Of a DNA stretch of 64,000 nucleotides, positions 17,623 through 29,464 are shown in pieces; position 1 is the stretch's first letter; every line of letters begins with the position of its first letter. Under the pieces are notes generated by a model. The model was not told the origin of the DNA. It saw only the letters and a list, made by a program, of their open reading frames with translations, and ran no database searches. The position numbers and the translations under genes are program-made. Source of the DNA: Acidovorax kalamii (GTDB taxonomy: Bacteria; Pseudomonadota; Gammaproteobacteria; Burkholderiales; Burkholderiaceae_C); the NCBI RefSeq assembly GCF_002245625.1, contig NZ_NOIG01000004.1:124001-188000 (forward strand), read 5' to 3'.

Positions 17623-18384
17623 ATGAAGAAAATCATCCTCACGTTGATCGCCGCTGTAGGCTTGGTCGCTGGTGCAGCCCATGCTGCTGGTGGCGACACC
17701 ATCGCCTGGGACAAGGCGCCCAACAAGACCAATGACCTGGCTTCGCTGCAAAACGGTGCCAAGGTGTTCGTCAACTACTGCTTGAACTGCCACTCGGCAG
17801 CCTTCATGCGCTTCAACCGCCTGCGCGACATCGGTTTGACCGAGCAGCAGATCAAGGACAACCTGCTGTTCACGACTGACAAGGTCGGCGAAACCATGAA
17901 GGCTTCCATCGATCCCAAGCAGGCCAAGGAATGGTTTGGTGCCAACCCGCCTGACCTGACCGTGATCGCACGTTCGCGCGCCGGCCACGGCGGCACGGGT
18001 GCCGACTACCTCTACACCTTCCTGCGTACCTTCTACCGCGACGAAACCAAGGCCACGGGCTGGAACAACCTGGCCTTCCCAAGCGTGGGCATGCCCCATG
18101 TGCTGTGGGAAATGCAGGGTGACCGCCGTCCCGTGTTTGAAGAGCGCGAGAGCCACGGCCACAAGACCCAGGTCTTCAAGGGCTGGGAGCAGATCAAGCC
18201 CGGTACGATGACCCCGCTGCAGTTCGACCAGACCGTGGGTGATCTGGTGAACTATCTGCAATGGATGGGCGAACCTGCCCAAAACACTCGCGTCCGAGTG
18301 GGCGTGTGGGTGCTGATCTTCCTGGGTGTTTTCACCGTCATTGCCTGGAGGCTGAACGCAGCCTTCTGGAAGGATGTGAAGTAA
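17623..18384 (+). CDS. petC: Ubiquinol-cytochrome c reductase cytochrome c1 subunit
   Basis: c-type heme subunit that accepts electrons from the Rieske protein. 253 residues: signal peptide (KKIILTLIAAVGLVAGAAHA), heme-binding C53-LNC-H57 (CLNCHSA), and a single C-terminal membrane anchor (GVWVLIFLGVFTVIAWRLNAAFWKDVK). The axial-ligand Met is probably in the SVGMPHVLW segment. A strong terminator lies 60 bases downstream, so the pet operon probably ends here. Confidence 0.96.
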   Translation: MKKIILTLIAAVGLVAGAAHAAGGDTIAWDKAPNKTNDLASLQNGAKVFVNYCLNCHSAAFMRFNRLRDIGLTEQQIKDNLLFTTDKVGETMKASIDPKQAKEWFGANPPDLTVIARSRAGHGGTGADYLYTFLRTFYRDETKATGWNNLAFPSVGMPHVLWEMQGDRRPVFEERESHGHKTQVFKGWEQIKPGTMTPLQFDQTVGDLVNYLQWMGEPAQNTRVRVGVWVLIFLGVFTVIAWRLNAAFWKDVK

Positions 18385-18443
18385 ACAGCACGAGCCGCAA
18401 ATCCTTGACAAGGCGCCCCCCGGGGTGCCGCTGGATTGTTTGC

Positions 18444-18480
18444 AGAGTGGGCGCTTTGGGCTCCCACTCTTTTGATTTTT
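18444..18480 (+). terminator. Intrinsic terminator between petC and sspA
   Basis: Perfect 8-bp stem AGAGTGGG (18444-18451) / CCCACTCT (18463-18470) followed by TTTGATTTTT. It lies only 15 bases upstream of the sspA start, so it would stop petABC transcripts and sit in the leader of any read-through message. Confidence 0.85.
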
Positions 18481-18494
18481 AGGAGCCTCCCACC

Positions 18495-19106
18495 ATGATG
18501 GTGCTTTACTCGGGTACGACCTGTCCCTTCTCCCACCGCTGCCGCTTTGTCCTGTTTGAAAAGGGCATGGACTTTGAAATCCGCGATGTGGACCTGTACA
18601 ACAAGCCCGAAGACATCAGCGTGATGAATCCGTATGGCCAGGTGCCTATCCTGGTCGAGCGGGACCTGATCCTGTATGAGTCGAACATCATCAACGAGTA
18701 CATCGACGAGCGCTTCCCCCATCCGCAGCTGATGCCTGGCGACCCGGTGGACCGTGCCCGCGTGCGCCTGTTCCTGCTGAACTTCGAGAAAGAGTTGTTC
18801 GTGCATGTGAACACGCTCGAATCGCGTGCGACCAAGGGCAACGAAAAGGCCCTGGAGAAGGCCCGCGCCCACATCCGCGACCGCCTCACGCAACTGGCCC
18901 CGGTGTTCCTCAAGAACAAGTACATGCTGGGTGACAACTTCTCCATGCTGGACGTGGCCATCGCCCCGCTGCTGTGGCGCCTGGACTACTACGGCATCGA
19001 TCTGTCGAAAAATGCGGCGCCGCTGCTCAAGTACGCCGAGCGCATCTTCTCGCGTCCGGCCTACATCGAGGCGCTGACGCCTTCCGAGAAGGTCATGCGC
19101 AAGTAA
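18495..19106 (+). CDS. sspA: Stringent starvation protein A
   Basis: Glutathione-S-transferase-fold protein that binds RNA polymerase and influences stress and starvation gene expression. 203 residues: N-terminal thioredoxin-like part (MVLYSGTTCPFSHRCRFVLFEKGMDFE), NPYGQVPILVERDLILYESNIINEYID, then an all-helical C-terminal domain. Two adjacent Met codons (18495, 18498) are possible starts; the Shine-Dalgarno-like AGGAGCC sits just after the terminator. Paired with sspB, as is usual in proteobacteria. Confidence 0.94.
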   Translation: MMVLYSGTTCPFSHRCRFVLFEKGMDFEIRDVDLYNKPEDISVMNPYGQVPILVERDLILYESNIINEYIDERFPHPQLMPGDPVDRARVRLFLLNFEKELFVHVNTLESRATKGNEKALEKARAHIRDRLTQLAPVFLKNKYMLGDNFSMLDVAIAPLLWRLDYYGIDLSKNAAPLLKYAERIFSRPAYIEALTPSEKVMRK

Positions 19107-19157
19107 TCTGCGGCCTGCCTACTTCCTTTTCTACCCACGCAGCAGCCATCCATTGAC

Positions 19158-19685
19158 ATGACCGCACAGGAATCGACCTCCACGCGCCCTTATCTCATTC
19201 GTGCCCTGTACGAGTGGTGCACGGACAACGGGCTCACGCCCTATGTGGCCGTGCGCGTGGACGACTCCGTGCAGGTGCCGCGCGAGTATGTGAAGGATGG
19301 TGAGATTGTCCTGAACATCAGTTTTGATGCCACGAGCGCGCTGCAGCTGGGCAATGATTTCATTGAGTTCAAGGCCCGCTTCGGTGGCAAGCCCCGTGAA
19401 ATCCTGGTGCCTGTGGGCCGGGTGATCGCGATCTATGCCCGTGAAAATGGCCAGGGCATGGCCTTCCCTCCGCCGGTGGATATGTTGGCGGGTGGGGATG
19501 TTTCCCCCGTGCTCGCATCGGCGCCTGTGCCAGCGGGTCCTGCGGCTGCAGCGACCGCATCGCCAGAGGACCGGGTGGTTCAGCTGGTGGGCAGTGACGA
19601 TGGCGCCAAGGATGACGGGGGCGATGCCCCCAGGCCACCCCCGGCAGCGGGCGGTGGACGTCCCTCCCTCAAGCGCGTCAAGTAG
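19158..19685 (+). CDS. sspB: ClpXP protease specificity-enhancing factor SspB
   Basis: Adaptor that tethers ssrA-tagged proteins to ClpXP. 175 residues. The folded domain (RPYLIRALYEWCTDNGLTPYVAVRVD through RFGGKPREILVPVGRVIAIYARENGQGMAF) is typical; it is followed by a long flexible Ala/Pro/Gly linker and a short basic C-terminal tail (GGGRPSLKRVK) that in this family docks on ClpX. 51 bases after sspA, probably cotranscribed. tRNA-Thr follows. Confidence 0.93.
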   Translation: MTAQESTSTRPYLIRALYEWCTDNGLTPYVAVRVDDSVQVPREYVKDGEIVLNISFDATSALQLGNDFIEFKARFGGKPREILVPVGRVIAIYARENGQGMAFPPPVDMLAGGDVSPVLASAPVPAGPAAAATASPEDRVVQLVGSDDGAKDDGGDAPRPPPAAGGGRPSLKRVK

Positions 19686-19734
19686 CGCTGCTTTCGATTT
19701 TGAGGTGGCATTTACAGGATAGAATGCCGCCTTC

Positions 19735-19810
19735 GCCGGTTTAGCTCAGTTGGTAGAGCACCCGCCTTGTAAGCGGTAGGTCGTCAGTTCGATTCCGACA
19801 ACCGGCACCA
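19735..19810 (+). tRNA. tRNA-Thr (anticodon TGT)
   Basis: Full cloverleaf: acceptor GCCGGTT / AACCGGC, D arm GCTCAGTTGGTAGAGC, anticodon TGT at 19768-19770 in loop CTTGTAA, T arm with GTTCGATTC, discriminator A and encoded CCA. A TAGAAT -10 box at 19720-19725 lies 10 bases upstream with a TTTTGA -35-like element 16 bases before it. One C-T mismatch closes the anticodon stem. Confidence 0.97.
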
Positions 19811-19854
19811 TTTTTCTTGCTTTCTTCTGCATTCCCTGGTTCTGGCGGCCGCCG

Positions 19855-20154
19855 TCAGGTTTGAACTTTCAGGCGAATCGCGTTAACCTCCCACCCCCGA
19901 CTGCGCAGATGCGCCTGCAACGCAGGCAGCAGTTGGCGTATTTTTGCCGCTGCGGCATTGCTCTTGACCAGCAGGCACCAGCTGTCTCCATCGATGGGGC
20001 CGGCCTGGATGGCTGGACGCAAGGTTGCAGGTATCAGCAATTCAATGGCCTTGAGCCGATCACTGGAGTCGCGTGTCAGTGCTGTAAGCCTGGCCAGCGT
20101 GGGGGATTCCGCGCTGGCTTGCTGCACGGTGACAGCGTGGTGGCGGCGATTCAT
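19855..20154 (-). CDS. DUF721 family protein (DciA-like)
   Basis: 99-residue DUF721 protein. The central LTRDSSDRLKAIELLIPATLRPAIQAGPIDGDSWCLLVKSNAAAAKIRQLLPALQAHL pattern (helix, then beta strands ending in A-K-L/I-R-Q) matches this family, of which DciA is the helicase-loading or operator protein in bacteria lacking DnaC. Assignment to DciA itself is tentative because the protein is short. It is transcribed divergently from the M23 peptidase with only 32 bases between starts. Confidence 0.7.
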   Translation of the reverse strand: MNRRHHAVTVQQASAESPTLARLTALTRDSSDRLKAIELLIPATLRPAIQAGPIDGDSWCLLVKSNAAAAKIRQLLPALQAHLRSRGWEVNAIRLKVQT

Positions 20155-20186
20155 GGTGTGGCGTCTTCGGGCGTGGGGAATTCGTA

Positions 20187-21149
20187 GTGCATTTGATTAT
20201 CACGGACGCCCGGCTGGCGCGCAGCAGGGCCATTCATCTGTCCGGCACCCGTCTGCTCTTGGCGGGCTTGGCGCTGTCGTTGTGCCTCATGCTGGTGGCG
20301 GCCACGCTGTACCACTGGGTTTTTCTGAAGGGCGCGCGCGAAGGCTGGCCGATTGTCGGCTCCCTGGTGCGGCTGGTGGTCAAGGACGAGTTTGCGGAAC
20401 GCGACCGCTTCATGCGCGCCAATCTGGATGCCATGGCGCGCCGCGTGGGCGAGATGCAGGCCCGCATGGTGCAACTGGAGTCGCTGGGGGAGCGTGTGCT
20501 GGGCCTGGCGGGCATGGCACCCGGGGATATCCAGAAGGCTGACGCACGCGGCGGAGCGCTGGTGAGCGCCCACAACCTGTCCATGGAAGAGCTGCAAACC
20601 ACCCTTGACGAGCTGGAGCGGCTAACCAACCAGCGAGTGGACTTGATGACGGTGCTCGAATCCCGTTTGTTCGACCAGCACATCCGCAAGAAGATGGTGC
20701 CGACCCATGCACCGGTCACCGGGCGGTCTGCGGGATCGGGCTTTGGCTGGCGCCTGGACCCGATCACCGGCCAGTCGGCCCTGCACACCGGGCTGGATTT
20801 TCAGGCCGACACGGGAACGCCTATTCTGGCGGCTGCAGGGGGGGTCGTCGTGACGCAGGAGTACCACCCCGCTTACGGCAACATGATCGAGGTGGACCAT
20901 GGCAACCAGCTGGTGACGCGTTATGCCCATGCCTCCCGTACCCTGGTGAAGCAAGGGGACATCGTGCGCCGGGGGCAGAAGATTGCAGAAATCGGGACGA
21001 CCGGACGTTCCACGGGACCCCATCTGCATTTCGAAGTGCTCGTGCAAGGGGTTTTTCAGGATCCTCAGAAGTTCCTGAGCGCAGGGGGCACCACGACCAA
21101 TGCGCAGGTGGCGGCTGCGCAAGGGGCTGCCCCCACACCGGGCAGGTAA
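20187..21149 (+). CDS. M23 family (LytM-type) metallopeptidase
   Basis: 320-residue envelope protein: N-terminal membrane segment (LLLAGLALSLCLMLVAATLYHWVFL, about residues 22-46), a coiled-coil-like region (about 60-165), then a peptidoglycan endopeptidase domain with zinc motifs HTGLDF and HLHFEV and the intervening GNMIEVDHG and RYAHAS segments. All catalytic residues appear intact. The start is GTG 20187; no ATG fits better. A role in cell-wall remodelling or activation is inferred from the family. Its TAA stop overlaps a TAAAAT -10-like box (21147-21152) that could drive secA. Confidence 0.88.
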   Translation: MHLIITDARLARSRAIHLSGTRLLLAGLALSLCLMLVAATLYHWVFLKGAREGWPIVGSLVRLVVKDEFAERDRFMRANLDAMARRVGEMQARMVQLESLGERVLGLAGMAPGDIQKADARGGALVSAHNLSMEELQTTLDELERLTNQRVDLMTVLESRLFDQHIRKKMVPTHAPVTGRSAGSGFGWRLDPITGQSALHTGLDFQADTGTPILAAAGGVVVTQEYHPAYGNMIEVDHGNQLVTRYAHASRTLVKQGDIVRRGQKIAEIGTTGRSTGPHLHFEVLVQGVFQDPQKFLSAGGTTTNAQVAAAQGAAPTPGR

Positions 21150-21275
21150 AATCGCGGGTCCGGTGTTCATTGCCTGGGTTGCAAACCTGGCCAAAGGACC
21201 CACCTGAACTCAATTCATCTTAGGGATTTCGGTCGCTTGGCGCGCTGATTGCAGCGGGCAAGCGGTCCTGTTCGC

Positions 21276-24029
<2,754 letters not shown>

Positions 24030-24045
24030 TTTCCTGATCCACACA

Positions 24046-24068
24046 ACACGGGCTTCGGCCCGTGTTTT
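24046..24068 (+). terminator. Intrinsic terminator after secA
   Basis: 8-bp stem ACACGGGC / GCCCGTGT closed by a TTCG tetraloop and followed by TTT, 16 bases after the secA stop. Confidence 0.85.
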
Positions 24069-24181
24069 CATTGGCGCGCCACGGTTTTCCGGATAATCGG
24101 CCGCAATCTTCTTTGACGGATGCAGAGGCTGTGTAGCCACCATGCATCTGACCCCTCCCTCCGATAGAAAGGCCCCGTCCC

Positions 24182-25411
24182 ATGCCTGTGAATCTTGTTG
24201 CCCCCGTTGCCGCCGACCTGCACCCGATTGCCGGTGTTCGGATTGGTGTGGCCGAAGCCGGTGTCCGCAAGGCCAACCGCAAGGACCTGACCGTGTTCTT
24301 GCTGGACGAAGGCGCCAGCGTGGCGGGCGTGTTCACCCAGAACCGCTTCTGCGCGGCCCCGGTGCAGATCAGCCGCGACCACCTGAGCAGCGGTCAGCCG
24401 ATCCGAGCCATGGTCATCAACACCGGCAACGCCAATGCAGGCACGGGCGCGGATGGTCTGGCGCGTGCGCGCTCCACCTGCATTGCGCTCGCACGCCAGC
24501 TGAGCGTGGCGCCCGAGCAGATCCTGCCGTTTTCCACCGGCGTGATCATGGAGCCCTTGCCCAATGACCGCATCGAGGCGGGCCTGCCCGCAGCGATTGC
24601 CGATGCCCAGCCCGGCCACTGGGCCCGCGCCGCTGAAGGCATCATGACCACGGACACCCTGCCCAAGGCCTTCTCGGCGCAGGCGCAGATCGGCGGCACC
24701 ACGGTGTCCATCACCGGCATCAGCAAGGGCGCGGGCATGATCCGCCCCAACATGGCCACCATGCTGGGCTTTCTGGCCACGGACGCCTGTGTGGCACCTG
24801 CTGTGATGCAGCAGCTGGCGCGCGAGCTGGCCGATGGCTCCTTCAACCGCGTGACCATCGACGGCGACACCTCGACCAACGACTCCTTCGTGGTCGTGGC
24901 CACCAACAAGGCCGCGCATGCGCCCATCACTTCGCTCGACAGCGCCGAGGGCCAGGCCCTCAAGGCGGCGATGCTGGCGGTGTCGCAGAAACTGGCCCAG
25001 GCCATCGTGCGTGATGGTGAGGGCGCCACCAAATTCATCACCGTGCGGGTGGAGGGCGGCAAGACCGGCGACGAATGCCGCAAGGTGGCCTATGCGATTG
25101 CCCATTCGCCCCTGGTCAAGACCGCCTTCTTTGCCAGCGACCCGAACCTGGGCCGCATCCTGGCCGCTGTGGGTTATGCGGGCATCGACGATCTGGACCA
25201 GACCGGCATCGACCTGTACCTGGACGACGTGCATGTGGCCGTGCAAGGCGGTCGCAACCCCGCCTACCGTGAGGAAGACGGCCAGCGCGTGATGAAGCAG
25301 GCCGAGATCACCGTGCGTGTGCTGCTGGGCCGTGGTGATGCGGTGGACACGGTCTGGACCTGCGATTTCAGTCACGAATATGTGACGATCAACGCGGACT
25401 ACCGCTCCTGA
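24182..25411 (+). CDS. argJ: Bifunctional ornithine acetyltransferase / N-acetylglutamate synthase ArgJ
   Basis: Transfers the acetyl group from N-acetylornithine to glutamate in the cyclic arginine pathway. 409 residues, made as a precursor that cleaves itself before the threonine of NMATMLGF ([16 protein letters not shown]) to give alpha and beta chains; this motif is intact. Also seen: NTGNANAGTG and FSTGVI oxyanion segments and the GDTSTND strand. Whether it has both activities or only the transfer activity cannot be told from sequence. Start ATG 24182 is well supported by [22 protein letters not shown]. Confidence 0.95.
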   Translation: MPVNLVAPVAADLHPIAGVRIGVAEAGVRKANRKDLTVFLLDEGASVAGVFTQNRFCAAPVQISRDHLSSGQPIRAMVINTGNANAGTGADGLARARSTCIALARQLSVAPEQILPFSTGVIMEPLPNDRIEAGLPAAIADAQPGHWARAAEGIMTTDTLPKAFSAQAQIGGTTVSITGISKGAGMIRPNMATMLGFLATDACVAPAVMQQLARELADGSFNRVTIDGDTSTNDSFVVVATNKAAHAPITSLDSAEGQALKAAMLAVSQKLAQAIVRDGEGATKFITVRVEGGKTGDECRKVAYAIAHSPLVKTAFFASDPNLGRILAAVGYAGIDDLDQTGIDLYLDDVHVAVQGGRNPAYREEDGQRVMKQAEITVRVLLGRGDAVDTVWTCDFSHEYVTINADYRS

Positions 25412-25422
25412 TTCACTGCAAT

Positions 25423-25480
25423 ACTCCTGATTTGATAGCTGCTAGCGCATGATGGACGCGCGGTAGATGCCAAAATGAAC
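25423..25480 (+). repeat. Dispersed hairpin repeat family 1, copy 5
   Basis: TTTGATAGCTGCTAGCGCAT then GATGGACGCGCGGTAGATGCCAAAATGAAC. Lies between argJ and the DUF815 ATPase gene; its 3' end contains the ATG start (25475) of that gene. Confidence 0.9.
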
Positions 25481-26347
25481 CAGAAATTTGAACATCTGAT
25501 CGAGCGTGCCGAGCAGCTCATCGCCCGGATCGAATCCGTGCTGCCTCAGCCGCTCTCTGCGCCCGACTGGTCGGCCGCCATTGCCTGGCGCTATCGCAAG
25601 CGCAGCAGCGGCCACGGCACCCTGGAGCCGGTGCGCCATGTGGCCGCGATGGCGCTGGCGGACCTCAAGGAAATCGACCCCCAGAAGGAAAAGATCGAGC
25701 GCAACACGCAGCAGTTTGTGCGAGGCTTGCCCGCCAACAACGTGCTGCTGACCGGCGCACGCGGCACCGGCAAGTCCTCGCTCATCAAGGCATGCCTGAA
25801 CGCCTATGCGGCGCAGGGCCTGCGCCTGATCGAGGTGGACAAGGCGGACCTGACCGATCTGCCCGACATCGTGGACGTGGTGTCCGCACGGCCGGAGAAA
25901 TTCATCGTCTTCTGCGACGACCTGAGCTTTGAAGACGGCGAGCCCGGCTACAAGGCGCTCAAGTCCATCCTCGACGGCTCGGTGGCGGCTGCCACGCCCA
26001 ATGTGCTGATCTATGCCACCAGCAACCGGCGCCACCTGCTGCCCGAGTACATGAAGGAGAACCTCACCTACACCCGCACCGAGGACGGCGAGGTGCACCC
26101 CGGTGAAGTGGTGGAAGAGAAGATCTCCCTGTCAGAGCGTTTTGGCCTGTGGGTGAGCTTCTACCCCTTCAGCCAGGAGGAGTACCTGACCATCACGGCG
26201 CAATGGCTGTCGTCGCTGGGGGTTCCTGCCGCCGCCATCGCGGCTGCGCGGCCCGAGGCCCTGGTCTGGGCGCTGGAGCGGGGTTCGCGCAGCGGCCGCG
26301 TGGCCTACCAGTTTGCGCGTGACTATGCGGGGCGCCACAGTGGCTGA
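25475..26347 (+). CDS. AAA+ ATPase of the DUF815 family
   Basis: 290-residue P-loop ATPase. An N-terminal helical part (about 1-85) precedes Walker [10 protein letters not shown] (about residue 92-100), Walker [11 protein letters not shown], and a sensor-like [12 protein letters not shown]; these match DUF815, whose biological role is unknown. The start ATG 25475 is formed by the end of a dispersed repeat and has no Shine-Dalgarno. It overlaps the downstream mutT by about 8 bases. The neighbourhood DUF815-mutT-yacG-zapD-coaE is conserved in many betaproteobacteria, though the last three are on the other strand here. Confidence 0.88.
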   Translation: MNQKFEHLIERAEQLIARIESVLPQPLSAPDWSAAIAWRYRKRSSGHGTLEPVRHVAAMALADLKEIDPQKEKIERNTQQFVRGLPANNVLLTGARGTGKSSLIKACLNAYAAQGLRLIEVDKADLTDLPDIVDVVSARPEKFIVFCDDLSFEDGEPGYKALKSILDGSVAAATPNVLIYATSNRRHLLPEYMKENLTYTRTEDGEVHPGEVVEEKISLSERFGLWVSFYPFSQEEYLTITAQWLSSLGVPAAAIAAARPEALVWALERGSRSGRVAYQFARDYAGRHSG

Positions 26348-26765
26348 AACAACACGCAAACACACCGAGGTGGCCGTGGGCATCCTGCTGCGTGAAGACG
26401 GCGCCATGCTGCTGTCCACCCGCCCGCCGGGCAAGCCGTACGCAGGCTACTGGGAGTTTCCGGGCGGCAAGCTGGAGGCGGGCGAAACGGTGGAAGAGGC
26501 GCTGCGCCGAGAGCTGATCGAGGAATTGGGCGTGACCATCGGCCCGGCCACGGTCTGGAAGGTCACGGAGCACGACTATCCCCATGCCCTGGTGCGTTTG
26601 CACTGGTGCAAGGTCTGGGCGTGGACGGGGGAGTTCGAGATGCGCGAAGGCCAGTCCATGGCCTGGCAGCAGATGCCGTTGACGGTGGCGCCGGTGCTGC
26701 CCGGCGCTTACCCGGTGCTGCAGTGGCTGGCCGAGGAGCGGGGCCTGGAATTCACGCCCGAATAA
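26340..26765 (+). CDS. mutT: NUDIX hydrolase, MutT-like (8-oxo-dGTP diphosphatase)
   Basis: About 141 residues. Complete Nudix box [23 protein letters not shown] (about residues 37-59 from this start) preceded by GYWEFPGGK, as in MutT, which removes mutagenic 8-oxo-dGTP. No second domain is fused, unlike some relatives that carry a thiamine-phosphate-synthase-like part. The start is uncertain: GTG 26340 overlaps the DUF815 stop by 8 bases, and ATG 26325 in the same frame is the alternative. The substrate call rests on similarity only. Confidence 0.85.
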   Translation: MAETTRKHTEVAVGILLREDGAMLLSTRPPGKPYAGYWEFPGGKLEAGETVEEALRRELIEELGVTIGPATVWKVTEHDYPHALVRLHWCKVWAWTGEFEMREGQSMAWQQMPLTVAPVLPGAYPVLQWLAEERGLEFTPE

Positions 26766-26802
26766 ACCGTCGCGGCTGCTTGATGTCGGCGCGGTGGAAA
26801 CT

Positions 26803-26867
26803 GTTTGCTATTAAATATATAGCTTGAAAGTGTTTGCTGTCAGGCGGCAGCGACCATTTGGGGCCAA
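26803..26867 (+). repeat. Dispersed hairpin repeat family 1, copy 6 (divergent)
   Basis: TTTGCTATTAAATATATAGC, then TTGAAAGTGTTTGCTGTCAGGCGGCAGCGACC and GGGGCC. Sits between convergent mutT and yacG. More diverged than other copies but keeps the AT-rich lead, TAGCT box and GGCC end. Confidence 0.65.
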
Positions 26868-26890
26868 TGTTTTGGCTGGGTGCCGGCGTA

Positions 26891-27109
26891 TCAGTGCTGC
26901 TGGCGCGGGTCGCCGTATTGGGCGTCCGCAGGCGGAGCTTCGGCGGGCATGCGGAAGTCCTCGCTGGCCCAGGCGCCCAGATCGACCTGCTTGCAGCGCT
27001 CGCTGCAAAAAGGGCGGTAGGCATTGGCGGGGCTGTATACGCTGTCGCCTCCACAGCGGGGGCAGACCACGGTGCGTGCAAAGGATGTGGTGGATGTGGA
27101 GCGGGTCAT
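26891..27109 (-). CDS. yacG: Zinc-binding DNA gyrase inhibitor YacG
   Basis: 72-residue zinc-ribbon protein. Four zinc ligands are seen in VVCPRCGG and [16 protein letters not shown], the diagnostic YacG pattern, followed by a short acidic, Pro/Ala-rich tail. In E. coli this family binds GyrB and blocks DNA binding by gyrase. The start at 27109 ([15 protein letters not shown]) is preferred to an earlier in-frame start at 27145, which lacks similarity. Last gene of the pilB-pilC-pilD-coaE-zapD-yacG run. Confidence 0.9.
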   Translation of the reverse strand: MTRSTSTTSFARTVVCPRCGGDSVYSPANAYRPFCSERCKQVDLGAWASEDFRMPAEAPPADAQYGDPRQQH

Positions 27110-27173
27110 GCTTGTGGGCGAATCAAGGTGGTGCTCGCCGGTCACCAGGATGGTTCACTGAAAGTATCCGGAC

Positions 27174-27929
27174 TCAGGCGCACAGCGTGAGTTCAAACGC
27201 TGCATCCTCGTTGCAGGCGTGCAGGCGGCCATCCCCTTCGAGCCGCATGAGCCGCACCGAAACAATCAGCCGGTTTCCGCTGATCTCGGGAATCAGGTTC
27301 AGGCCCGGGTCCATGCGCAGCCGCAGCAGCTGGAAGGTGCGGCCTTGCGGCAGATTCTGCTGGAACTGGCCACGTTCTGCCGCGACCTTCTGGGGGACAC
27401 CCGAATCGCGCAGCAGCTTGAGCAGCACATAAATCGATTCGGCCAGTGGCGCGAGCGTGGAGGCCCATTGCTCCAGCGCCTGCTGCCGCACGTCGGGGGC
27501 GTGGTGTTGCCATGCATAGTAGGCTGGCAGATCGAACCCGCAGGTGCCGCCGGGAATGCCGATGCGGCTGCGGATGCTCATCAGCCAGTCGTTCTCGGTC
27601 AGTGCATGGCCTGACTTTCCATTTTGCCCATTCAGTGCGGTGAAGCACCGGTCGAGCTGGGCGATCACTGCATCCAGCGCGGCCTCGGAGATGGAAGGGT
27701 TGCCACGGTAGCTGTCGAGCTGGTGCTTGTGTTTTTCGATGTCCTTGAGCACGTCCGACTTCAGGTCGGCCCGGGCTGCCACATCCATGATCTCGAAGAT
27801 CGTGACCAGTGCAAAGTGGTGGTCGAGCGCATGGGCGCGGGGGATCAACTCCCCCAACCGGCGGAACAACTGCTCAAGCCGCAGATAGGTTCTGAGACGC
27901 TCGTTAAAGGGGTATTCGTAAAGGATCAC
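27174..27929 (-). CDS. zapD: Cell division protein ZapD
   Basis: 251-residue FtsZ-interacting protein that bundles FtsZ filaments at the division ring. Recognised by MILYEYPFNERLRTYLRLEQLFRRL at the N-terminus and by the C-terminal beta region with QNLPQGRTFQLLRLRMDPGLNLIPEISGNRLIVSVRLM. Mostly helical N-terminal domain, beta C-terminal domain, as in known ZapD. Follows coaE after 28 bases, the usual coaE-zapD-yacG order. Confidence 0.94.
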   Translation of the reverse strand: MILYEYPFNERLRTYLRLEQLFRRLGELIPRAHALDHHFALVTIFEIMDVAARADLKSDVLKDIEKHKHQLDSYRGNPSISEAALDAVIAQLDRCFTALNGQNGKSGHALTENDWLMSIRSRIGIPGGTCGFDLPAYYAWQHHAPDVRQQALEQWASTLAPLAESIYVLLKLLRDSGVPQKVAAERGQFQQNLPQGRTFQLLRLRMDPGLNLIPEISGNRLIVSVRLMRLEGDGRLHACNEDAAFELTLCA

Positions 27930-27957
27930 GCTGGCGGGTTCCTGGGGCTCTTGTGCA

Positions 27958-28578
27958 TCATAGCCCGAACAAGGCGGCTACCTGCCGCACCTGGGCCTGC
28001 AATGCGGGCAAGGTGTTGTGGGGCCCGTTGGCAATCACGATATCGGCGACCGCACGGCGCGCGTGCCGGGTGGCTTGCGATGCAATGATGCCCTGCACCA
28101 CGTCAGGGGCGAGGCCACTGCGGTGCATGACACGCTCAATCTGGGTCTCCACAGGGCAGTCCACCACCACCACGGCATCCAGCTGGCGGGCCCACCGGCC
28201 GGACTCTGTCAGCAGCGGAATATCGTGCACGATCAGGCGGGAACCTGCCGCAATGGCCTGTTGCGTCTGCATAAGGCTGTGGCGGGTTACCAGCGGGTGC
28301 ACGATGGCCTCCAGCTGCGTGCGTGCCTCAGGCTGGTTGAAGGCCAGCTCGCGCATGCGCGAGCGGTCCAGCGCCCCGGATGCATCTACAAAGGCCGCGC
28401 CGAATGTGCTGCGGATGGCGTCCATGGCGTCCCCGCCGGGGCCGGTGACCGCGCGCGCAATCTGGTCTGCGTCGATCATGGTGGCGCCCAGCGAGGCGAA
28501 CATGCCGCCCGCGGTGCTTTTGCCACTCCCAATGCCGCCGGTCAGGCCCAGGCGCACCGGGCACCTTTTGTTTGCCAT
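27958..28578 (-). CDS. coaE: Dephospho-CoA kinase CoaE
   Basis: Last step of coenzyme A synthesis: phosphorylates dephospho-CoA on the ribose 3' hydroxyl with ATP. 206 residues. P-loop GLTGGIGSGKST at residues 10-21, DADQIAR after it, and lid/CoA-binding segments HPLVTRH and DIPLLTESG with VVVDCPVETQIERVM. All motifs intact. Starts 13 bases after pilD and is likely part of the pil operon transcript. Confidence 0.95.
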   Translation of the reverse strand: MANKRCPVRLGLTGGIGSGKSTAGGMFASLGATMIDADQIARAVTGPGGDAMDAIRSTFGAAFVDASGALDRSRMRELAFNQPEARTQLEAIVHPLVTRHSLMQTQQAIAAGSRLIVHDIPLLTESGRWARQLDAVVVVDCPVETQIERVMHRSGLAPDVVQGIIASQATRHARRAVADIVIANGPHNTLPALQAQVRQVAALFGL

Positions 28579-28591
28579 GGTCGGGGAGGGG

Positions 28592-29464
28592 CTACAGGCC
28601 CAGGAGATTCAACACGGTGTTGAGGATGGCATTGGGGCCAAACACCATCGCCGTCAGCCCTGCACCCACGAGGAAGGGACCAAACGGTATGTAGCCCCCT
28701 TCGCGCAAGCTGCTGAAAATTTTCATTGCGATACCGATGATGGCGCCAATGATCGACGACATCAAAATGATGGGCACCAGCGCCTGCCATCCAAACCAGG
28801 CGCCGAGTGCCGCGAACAGCTTGAAGTCGCCATACCCCATGCCCTCCTTGCCCGTGGCCAGCTTGAAGCCCCAATACACCAGCCACAACGACAGGTAACC
28901 GGCAGCAGCTCCTGTCACGGATGCGTGCAGCGGGACGTTCGTCCACTGGAATGCCGCCGAGAGCAAGCCCGCCCAGAGCAAAGGCAGGGTGATATCGTCC
29001 GGCAACAGGGTGGTGTCCCAGTCGATGAATGCCAAGGCCACGAGTGCTGCGGAGAATCCGCACCATGCAAAACCGACAGGGGTCACCCCCCAGCGGTATA
29101 TGCAGAAGAAGAACAGCGCCCCGGTGAGCAATTCGACCAACGGGTAGCGGGCGCTGATCGGTGCTTTGCAGGCCGAGCAGCGACCCCGTAAAAAGAGATA
29201 ACTCAGGACGGGGACATTTTCATACCACTGAACCACATGTCCGCAAGCGGGGCAGCGTGACCGCGGGGTCATCAGGTTGAAGGGGGCCTGCGTGTCTGCA
29301 GGAGGCTCCTTGCCCTGTTTCTCTGCCTCCAACTGGGCCAACTCCGCCGCCCACTGCTGCTCCATCATCTTGGGCAGCCGGTAAATGACCACGTTCAGAA
29401 AACTGCCGATCAGCAAGCCCAAGACGCCACCCAGGGCGGCGCCCCACCACACCTCGAATTCCAT
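28592..29464 (-). CDS. pilD: Type IV prepilin peptidase / N-methyltransferase PilD
   Basis: Bifunctional membrane enzyme that cleaves prepilin and pseudopilin leaders and methylates the new N-terminus. 290 residues, about eight membrane segments. The cytoplasmic zinc loop has two CxxC pairs (CPACGH and CSACKAP); the two catalytic aspartates lie in FIDWDTTLLPDD and GYGDFKLFAALGAW. The start shares one base with the pilC stop. Together with PilC and PilB it forms the standard pilus gene trio; pilins lie elsewhere. Confidence 0.95.
   Translation of the reverse strand: MEFEVWWGAALGGVLGLLIGSFLNVVIYRLPKMMEQQWAAELAQLEAEKQGKEPPADTQAPFNLMTPRSRCPACGHVVQWYENVPVLSYLFLRGRCSACKAPISARYPLVELLTGALFFFCIYRWGVTPVGFAWCGFSAALVALAFIDWDTTLLPDDITLPLLWAGLLSAAFQWTNVPLHASVTGAAAGYLSLWLVYWGFKLATGKEGMGYGDFKLFAALGAWFGWQALVPIILMSSIIGAIIGIAMKIFSSLREGGYIPFGPFLVGAGLTAMVFGPNAILNTVLNLLGL

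Noticed and set aside
15563-17623. 686-codon open frame on the minus strand opposite petA and petB
   Set aside because: Shadow of the bc1 genes; no recognisable motif.
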